Shown one piece after another: positions 57,714 through 64,000 of a DNA stretch of 64,000 nucleotides. Origin of the DNA: Limonium bicolor (Eukaryota; Streptophyta; Magnoliopsida; Caryophyllales; Plumbaginaceae); assembly GCA_023374045.1 (NCBI GenBank), contig CM041777.1, positions 84,562,300-84,626,299 of the forward strand. Reading direction: 5' to 3'. A program made the translations under genes and the position numbers. Each line of letters opens with the position of its first letter. The stretch's first letter is position 1. The notes beneath the pieces are model-generated. The model did not search any database, had not been told where the DNA came from, and saw only the letters and a program-made list of their open reading frames with translations.

Positions 57714-60700
57714 TGTAACACCCATACCGCTAATACTCTAAGTATTGTCTAATCGTCTCGGTCACCTTACTACTCGCAGCGGAAATACAAGTACAAACGG
57801 TGGGTGATCCAATGTCGTCAGTCGCCCATATGACTAACAAGGCCTACTCTACATACAATAACGGTCTGATAAATAGAAATATACCAAGCTTTCATAAACA
57901 CCTTCCAATGCATTCACATCATTTACTTACAACATTCGATTACCGAGTATACAAAGATGATAATCCGAATACATCCTTCTTGCAAGTCTAGACATAACTA
58001 TGAGTTTATCAACCTACTCATTCTACCAAGTTCACAATTCCAAAATATTCAAAAAGGGTGTACCACATGGTACACCAGCTACTCAAAAAGGTAATAAGCC
58101 GTGTACAACTCAGTACACCATTCTCAATCTACTAACTACACAAAAGTATTCATCTTGGTCTCAACACGATCATCATCCTTCACGAGTACCCGGAAGAAAT
58201 AAAAACAGTGCCCCAAGGGGCTCAGCAAATAGCTGGCATGGAATTCGCATACCCCGCGTGCTAACGGGGGTACGCCGACTACTTTGTCGAATACATGAGG
58301 TTCATTTTATACATGCATACATGCTATTTCATACAACATTATAATCATACAAGCACATACATACAAGAGTACCGTACATACGATGGAAGACAATCCACAA
58401 GTCAACCAAACATAATAATACACATCTCAAGTTCTTACTTCCTTCTTTGTTAGTCAGTTACCCATCCGGGTTAATCGGATGTTCTTTACTCTTTTACTCG
58501 GGACCATACGACTTACACTAGTCTTGGTCTTACTATACAATTACTTCCTTTCTTACATTATTTTCAAGTCAAGTCGGTGTGACCTCCGAGCAGAGACTAC
58601 ATCGCCTCACCACCAGGCTTTAGGTTGGCTTGCTTCCCCAGGTTGCTACCCATTTAAGTGGTTTGGACCATGAGAAAGATTAGGCCAGGAATCGGATCCA
58701 ACCTCTCGTGTCTCCACATCCTCACGTGTGGCCGAAACTATATCGGACTTCTTACATACTCCAATTTACAAATTTACTCAAAGTTAGAAGGGTTACATAG
58801 TTAGTGAGTTAGTGAGAATCATTTCACTATCACTAAGTCAAGGTTAGCACATTTGCACAACCACAATCAAACACTTCATCATCAATCATATCATTCATGA
58901 ATTATACAAACTTCAAAGTTCAAGCATAATTCAACAAGGTATAAACAGCACAAGTATAAGGAAGTGCAGTAAATCTGATTCGTGCATTTTATCTTGTATA
59001 GGTGATAGCATACAACACATAAGCACACAAATTAGAGTAACTTCGGTAGCATACAGGGCATGAGAAAATCATACCGTTCACCGTCGTACTCGAACTCCGA
59101 TTTCCTTTGAGGTTCAACTATTCGGGTCCTATAACATACACGGAATTATACGGTTAATTATCTATTATTAACCTAACCCGTTCCTTCATTAATGTTCCCG
59201 ATTTACAATTACTAACTCCTTACAACTAATACTTAATCACACAATCCATTTACTTGTCCTCATTCTTAAGTTTGATTTCTTAGGTTCTTATGTACATATT
59301 ATTTTCTTCTTACCATCATTACCCTCACAATGGTTTACTACTTAAGCCCTACATTTTTTTACTTGATCCGACCGACCTTACCCAGGGTCGGTCCCAAGGT
59401 CGGTCGAAGTCAGTAGGTTGGGGTTTCAAAAATTCAACTAAGGTCGATCAAAGTCAGAAGACTTTGTTATGAAAATTTTGACCCGACCGACCTTGCCAGG
59501 GTCGATCCTAAGGTCGGTCGAAGTAAGTAGACTTCTGGGTTGAAAATTACGACTCGACCGACCTTAATAAGGTCGGTCAAAGTCAGTAGACTCCCGGGTG
59601 TGAAATTTCTAGCTCGACCGACCTTCCCAGGGTCGGTCCTAAGGTCGGTTGGAGCCAGTACTACTCATTTTGACTTTATTTCAACTCCTTTCTTCTACCC
59701 ATTTCTTCCCTAATCTTTTCCAAAGCATTCTAAACATGTTTAACTCCAATTCTACACTTTAAACCTTCCTAAACCATCTACTAACTCAATTACTCAAGTT
59801 TTGGCTAAATTACACAATTCTTCCACTCTTAATCTTCCTTCTTAAGTTCTTGCTACATATTTTGTTTCCTTTCTCTTCACTAACTTAATGGTTCTTCCAC
59901 TAATGCCTTAGTAGTGTTCATGGCATTGTTTTCACCTCACATGCTTACTCCATTACCTAACTCTCCCAATTTATTTTCCAAAGTGGTTAACTACTCACAT
60001 TAAACCTAAAACACACCTAGTTAGTCCTAGGTTATTTCTTTCCTTAAAACAATTAAGTCTTCTAGTTTCCTAGGAAAATTTTGACAGAGTTTCCCCTAGA
60101 ATTTTAACATTGCCCACACACAATTCAGCTCACCAAACTAATCCCAATATCCACATCAATTCAAGCACTAATAACACATTAAAATCCTGCACGTATACAC
60201 TTATTCAACTAGGCTCCAAGGCATTTTTTTTCAATGATGTAAACCAACCTAAATAATCCATTTCTTTCATACCACTGCAGTAGCATTATACAATACTAAA
60301 ACAATGTAAATATTTCACACTACAAGGCATTAAAATTTGTTCAAGGTAAGCTCTTACCTTAGTGTTTTTAGTTTTCTTTTCTTTCCTTTCTTTCTTCTTT
60401 CTTCCTTCTTCTTTCCTCTCTTCTTCCTTGTTCTCCCTTACAACCGGTCCAATGGGGTTAACTCCCCAACGCTACAGCCATGCCCAAGACAACAATACTA
60501 CTTAATAACTAGCTCTCAAATTAACCTAGAATGTAGAGCATGTTTAAGGCTTTAAAAGGGCATTACCTTGCCACTTCTAAGTGAAGCTTTGGACAGTAAA
60601 ACAACAAGGCTCGGCTCCTATCCTGGACACCAAAGAAAACGGCTGGACAAGGCGCAATAAGGGGCTAAAAATCTGGAAAAAATCTTTTTGAAGAAGATGA

Positions 60701-61543
60701 GCTAGAAAAGTGAGTTTTAAGGTTCCTTTCTTACCTTAAAACAACTAGAATATGATTTGGCTTCAAATGGTATCCTTTAGTCTTCAAATGGAGCTCTAGC
60801 CATGGGAATGAAGTTCAAGCTTTTGGATTGTTGAAGGGTGGAAAATGATGCCCAAAGACAGAGGAGTTCAATGGTGCAATTTTTATAGCATTTGGACTTG
60901 ATTTTGGCTTTCAAAATGGAAGGAGAATGCGAGGGCTGGTAAGGAGTTTGCAAATTGCCATGGATGGCTGAGAAAGGAGAAGGAAGTTCTGATGGGGAAG
61001 AAAAGACGTGAGAGAGGGAATGAGAGTAGGAGAGAGAGAGACTCAAATTTGCTTTTTACTTTTTCCTCTTTATGTGTTTTGTCTTCTAGTGACTAATAAG
61101 AAATGAAGAGGGTGTGAGAGAGGGGCTGGGCGTCTCACACACACACACAATGGAAAATATGATTTTTATTTGTAAATGGGGGAGGTATTTTGCTCTTATT
61201 ACAGTTTACACCCCACAAGTTCTCGTTTTTGCACTATTCACTCACCGGAACCCGTTTTCCGGAATTTTCTCGTTTAATTAATTTTAATGGCTCTAAACCT
61301 TCACTAATGTTTAGTTATAGATATTTAATTGACTATAATTATTACGGGTCTATTTAACCCACTTAAAGTCACGTTTTCCCGGTTTCCTCGAAAAACGTGC
61401 TTTAAGGTTTGTTTTTGCTTTTAACCCGTTTTACAAATCTGTTTTCTTTGGGAATTGTTCCCACATGTTTATTTAGGCATAATTAAGCTTTTAAAATCTT
61501 CATTAGTCTAAGTAATCACTGTTTTAAAGTTCGGGGTATTTCA
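57714..61543 (-). mobile_element. 5' LTR of the Tekay-like element (3.8 kb)
   Basis: Ends (minus) GGGTGTTACA next to the primer site at 57714. The outer end is judged to be TGAAATACCCCGAAC at 61543 by analogy with 40244. Contains a GACCGACC minisatellite (59365-59660), a pyrimidine-rich tract (60364-60430) and a CA run (61137-61150). Confidence 0.65.
59365..59660. repeat. ~75-115 bp tandem repeat with CGACCGACCTT...AAGGTCGGTCG
   Basis: Units start at about 59367, 59482, 59556 and 59614, each pairing a CGACCGACCTT motif with an inverted AAGGTCGGTC and a following AAGTCAGTAGACTT-type spacer. Confidence 0.85.
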
Positions 61544-62127
61544 ACTGTGATTGTATCGGAGTTGACCGTTTTAATTATCGCTAATTATTTGATTATGAGT
61601 TAGGGTGCGACATTGGCCTCAATATGCTGCACCTCTTTCTATTGTATATATACTACAGTCTGAAGTTGATTTTCGGTGCTTAGTCGGTTTTAGAGTGGTC
61701 ACCACACTCGTGTGGAGCTAGGTCAACATGATCTTCCATCCTTCTTTATTGAGGAATTGATCTAGTTACCCCCATTTCGGTAAGGTTCTAGTTGTGTCTC
61801 TTTTATATGTTGTGTCTAGCTCATTGTGTAAGTGTGTGGTCTGGTTATATACTCAGGACATCTTGTTCGATTTCCTTAATCGTCTTGTCTATATATCTAC
61901 TGGTTTAGCTATGTTAAGTCTAATTAGCTTAATTTTGGGAAATTTTATGGGATACTTCTAGCTCTACTTAGACAAGACAATAGTAGTGTGACTCTAATGC
62001 TATTTAAGCAACTCCTCATTAGGATTGAGTTACAATTAGTGATCACCTTAATTAGTGTTTGTTTTGGGTAAAGATGGATGTAATTGTGGCTCCTTTCTTG
62101 TTGCCCTTAATCATGATGATTGAATGA
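61544..62127. other. Intergenic DNA, no gene seen
   Basis: Moderately AT-rich, without recognised coding or repeat features. Confidence 0.5.
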
Positions 62128-62233
62128 TAAGGGCTGCGTTCGGAGGACGCTTTTTCCTGACTGTTTTGGGAGTGGTCCCCACGTGGGACCCACGTGGGTC
62201 CTACGTTCTACTCCAATAATATACTGCCACATA

Positions 62234-62892
62234 CTACCTCCGTCCCACTTTCATCTTCCTGTTTACTTTTTGGCACGCTTTTCCACTTCAATATTAAACA
62301 TATAAGATAAAATAATTTTATAAAATAAATTTGGGAAAATTCACGATATATCCCTGTTTTCTTTCGTAATTCACAATATACCTCTATGGTTTTTGTAATT
62401 CAACTTTAAACATGCTTAAATGTTGTCCAAAATTGATGAAACTTTACATGGACGATGCTAATGTGTTATATTTTGGTCCAATTCCAAATTTGAAGTTTTT
62501 TAAGCTCACGTGTGACCTGTGGGACCCAATGAACATGTGACATATTCATTGGGTCCCACAAGTCACATGTGAGCTTAAAAAACTTCATATTTGATATTGG
62601 ACAAAATATAACACTTTAGCATCGTCCATGTAAAGTTTCATCAATTTCGGACAACATTTAAGCATGTTTAAGGTTGAATTACAAAAAACACAGGGGTATA
62701 TTGTGAATTACAAAAGAAAACAAGGGTATATCGTGAATTTTCCCAATAAATTTTTATAACATATAGTTTTTTACATGAGGATTCCATTACAAAAATTAGA
62801 TTTGTAAAATTATATCATCTTATATGTTAAATATTGAAGTCAAACGACATGTTCAAATAGTAAACCAGACAGTCAATAAGGAACGGAGGGAG
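62234..62892. mobile_element. Stowaway-like MITE nested in the PIF-like MITE
   Basis: Ends CTACCTCCGTCCC and (inverted) CTCCCTCCGTTCC, flanked by TA at 62232-62233 and 62893-62894. Confidence 0.85.
62333..62744. mobile_element. Foldback MULE MITE, copy 2, with perfect 9-bp TSD
   Basis: AATAAATTT at 62324-62332 and 62745-62753 is an exact 9-bp duplication, the Mutator signature. The 412-bp element is an almost perfect inverted repeat with the same sequence as 12996-13403, and starts and ends GGGAAAATTCACGATATA. The centre is GGGACCCAATGAACATGTGAC. Confidence 0.93.
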
Positions 62893-63138
62893 TATAAAAC
62901 AACCATAAAACAACCAGACCAAAACAATCACAAAACAACCATGCCGAACGCGGAAGACTAATGTTTAACCATCTATAATTCTTTTCTTGTTTTTGAATAA
63001 CATTTTTTCTTCAAAAATAATAACCAAACCGTGGGTCCTACTGCCCAGACACGGGCCCCATGCAGCAACTGCTCAACCCCTCCTGCCATCGCCTTTCACG
63101 CTTCCGCCACAGTCCCTCCCCCCACCCCCCATGTTCTC

Positions 63139-63146
63139 TATAAAAT
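63139..63146 (+). promoter_or_regulatory. TATA box of the BAHD gene
   Basis: TATAAAAT about 104 bp upstream of the start codon, followed by a C-rich 5' leader (CACTCATTCCTTCTTCC). Transcription would start around 63170. The nested MITE block ends about 180 bp upstream. Confidence 0.75.
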
Positions 63147-63249
63147 CTCCCAACTCACTCATTCCTTCTTCCAACACAACTCAAAAAACCGCACTCTCCC
63201 CCAAACTTATCCGCCTCCAAAGGAACAAACACAAACAGAATCGCTGAAA

Positions 63250-64000
63250 ATGCCGTCAGCAGAATTTCCACCGCCTAATCCATGTGACTCTGTTTCCATC
63301 ATCTCCAAATGCACAATACTCCCATCCGGCCAATTCTCCGTCCAATCTGACTCTCTTCCGCTCTCCGTCTCTGACCTCCCCATGCTCACTTGCCAGTACA
63401 TCCAAAAGGGTTGTCTCTACTCAATTCCATTATCTTCCCTTTCCAATCGTGATTTCTTTCACCGCCTTATTCCCCATCTCAAACATTCGCTTTCCAAAGC
63501 CCTCTCTGCTTTCCCCGCCCTGGCTGGCCGCCTTTCAACTGACCAAGACACCAGTCGCATCAACCTCCTTCTCTCCCCAGCACGCGGCGTCACTTTTATC
63601 CATGCCGTTGCCTCAAATCTCCAACTCAAAGACGTCCTCCCCGCTCCTTCATCCTATATCTCCCCTGACATCCCTCCTGTCTTCCATCAATTCTTTGTCT
63701 TCGCCGATTCCCCACCTCTAAGCTATGAAGGTCACTCCCTCCCAATCACTTCCGTTCAGGTCACCGAGCTCACGGACGCTTTCTTCGTTGGTGTTACCGT
63801 CAACCATGCAGTTGTCGACGGGACCTCTCTCTGGAACTTCTTCAACTCGTTCGCGGAAATCTCTCGTTCTCTCCTTTTAAGCGGAACAAGAGAGGAGATC
63901 AAAGAGATCTCTCTTACTCACCCGCCGGCACACAGTCGAGACAACGTGTTTAAAACTAACGCTGTGCTCCGCTTCCCATCCGGAGGTCCTGCGCTCACTT
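63250..64000 (+). CDS. BAHD acyltransferase, partial (N-terminal 250 residues)
   Basis: ATG at 63250 opens an uninterrupted frame to the window edge. It follows the BAHD family: CTILPSGQFSV near the N-terminus, LPLSVSDLPMLTCQYIQKG (about residue 40), SLSKALSAFPALAGRLSTD, and the catalytic HxxxD box in VNHAVVDGTSLWNFFN (H186, D190). The DFGWG motif lies beyond the window. BAHD enzymes are soluble and move acyl groups from acyl-CoA to hydroxyl or amine acceptors. The SVSDLPMLTCQYIQKG and VNHAVVDGTSLWNFF segments resemble the uncharacterised acetyltransferase/EPS1-like subgroup; the substrate cannot be told. The frame is GC-richer than its surroundings, with no stops or intron so far. The start is supported by the TATA box and by alignment of the usual N-terminus. 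Confidence 0.93.
   Translation, partial: MPSAEFPPPNPCDSVSIISKCTILPSGQFSVQSDSLPLSVSDLPMLTCQYIQKGCLYSIPLSSLSNRDFFHRLIPHLKHSLSKALSAFPALAGRLSTDQDTSRINLLLSPARGVTFIHAVASNLQLKDVLPAPSSYISPDIPPVFHQFFVFADSPPLSYEGHSLPITSVQVTELTDAFFVGVTVNHAVVDGTSLWNFFNSFAEISRSLLLSGTREEIKEISLTHPPAHSRDNVFKTNAVLRFPSGGPALT

Larger units (their letters stand above)
54769..61543 (-). mobile_element. 5' half of a Tekay/Del-like chromovirus-type retrotransposon carrying an AlkB gene
   Basis: Order on the minus strand: 5' LTR (61543-57714), primer site, gag (57297 to about 56000), AlkB-like dioxygenase (55887-55126), protease (to 54769), then broken by the Athila-like insertion. RT, RNase H, integrase, chromodomain and 3' LTR are absent from the window. 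The very long LTR fits Tekay-type elements. The lineage call rests on LTR length, gag style and primer site, not on RT. Confidence 0.7.
62131..62958. mobile_element. PIF/Harbinger-like MITE, outermost of a three-level nest
   Basis: Left end GGGCTGCGTTCGG, right end CCGAACGCGGAAGAC (imperfect TIR), flanked by TAA at 62128-62130 and 62959-62961. Its right part (AACAACCATAAAACAACC, inverted TGTTTTGTGATTGTTTTGG) relates it to 2848-4401. It holds a Stowaway and, inside that, a foldback MULE. Confidence 0.7.

Noticed and set aside
57378..58344. Plus-strand frames within the Tekay-like LTR and gag
   Set aside because: Shadows of the minus-strand element; no domain.

Overview
This window looks like heterochromatic or repeat-dense DNA from a flowering plant, most likely a eudicot with a mid-sized to large genome. 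It is AT-rich and almost entirely made of nested transposable elements. Evidence includes plant-type LINEs with a zf-RVT and RNase H tail, Athila/Tat-type and Tekay/Del-type Ty3-gypsy elements, a Copia element, a TRIM, several Mutator-like (MULE), hAT, PIF/Harbinger and Stowaway elements, and plant telomere-type CCCTAAA heptamers inside a satellite. Only one apparently intact host gene is visible: a BAHD acyltransferase that begins at 63250 and runs off the right edge.

Layout, left to right. 1-1279: 3' part of a decayed LINE with its A-tail. 2340-4900: GC-rich minisatellite split by a hAT element (2470-4594), itself carrying a PIF-like element. 4915-7352: 3' end and LTR of an Athila/Tat-like retrotransposon. 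7383-8736: 96-bp tandem repeats, a TATA box and a MULE/FAR1-type transposase pseudogene. 9936-14259: minisatellites, a Stowaway, a foldback MITE and a PIF MITE. 14690-20023: full-length but frameshifted LINE (minus strand) with a 17-18 bp target-site duplication. 20045-26344: Stowaway, then two long-TIR MULEs (20322-22783 and 25020-26344), each carrying a small GRF zinc-finger ORF; a hAT sits in the first, and another hAT-like element and a satellite array lie between them. 27185-28795: minisatellite then ~170-bp satellite. 29804-34347: more TIR elements and a LINE ORF1 relic split by a MULE with transposase remains. 34348-36497: hAT with a perfect 8-bp duplication, containing a TRIM. 37300-39919: Copia 5' half (minus). 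40244-45150: Tekay-like LTR, plus orientation, with a flipped terminal segment. 45290-54768: near-complete Athila-like element (minus). 54769-61543: 5' half of a Tekay-like element (minus). 62131-62958: three transposons nested inside one another, just upstream of the BAHD promoter.

Most notable observation: between the gag and protease regions of the Tekay-like element lies a 253-codon, intronless, single-frame AlkB-type 2-oxoglutarate/Fe(II) dioxygenase (ALKBH1-like), 55126-55887 minus. It retains the HxD...H...R residues but carries three stop codons. Second: a MULE family whose long terminal inverted repeats contain the start of a GRF zinc-finger ORF, seen in two copies in opposite orientation.

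All family assignments come from reading motifs by eye. No database search was run, so lineage names (Athila, Tekay, PIF) are best guesses from recognisable motifs.
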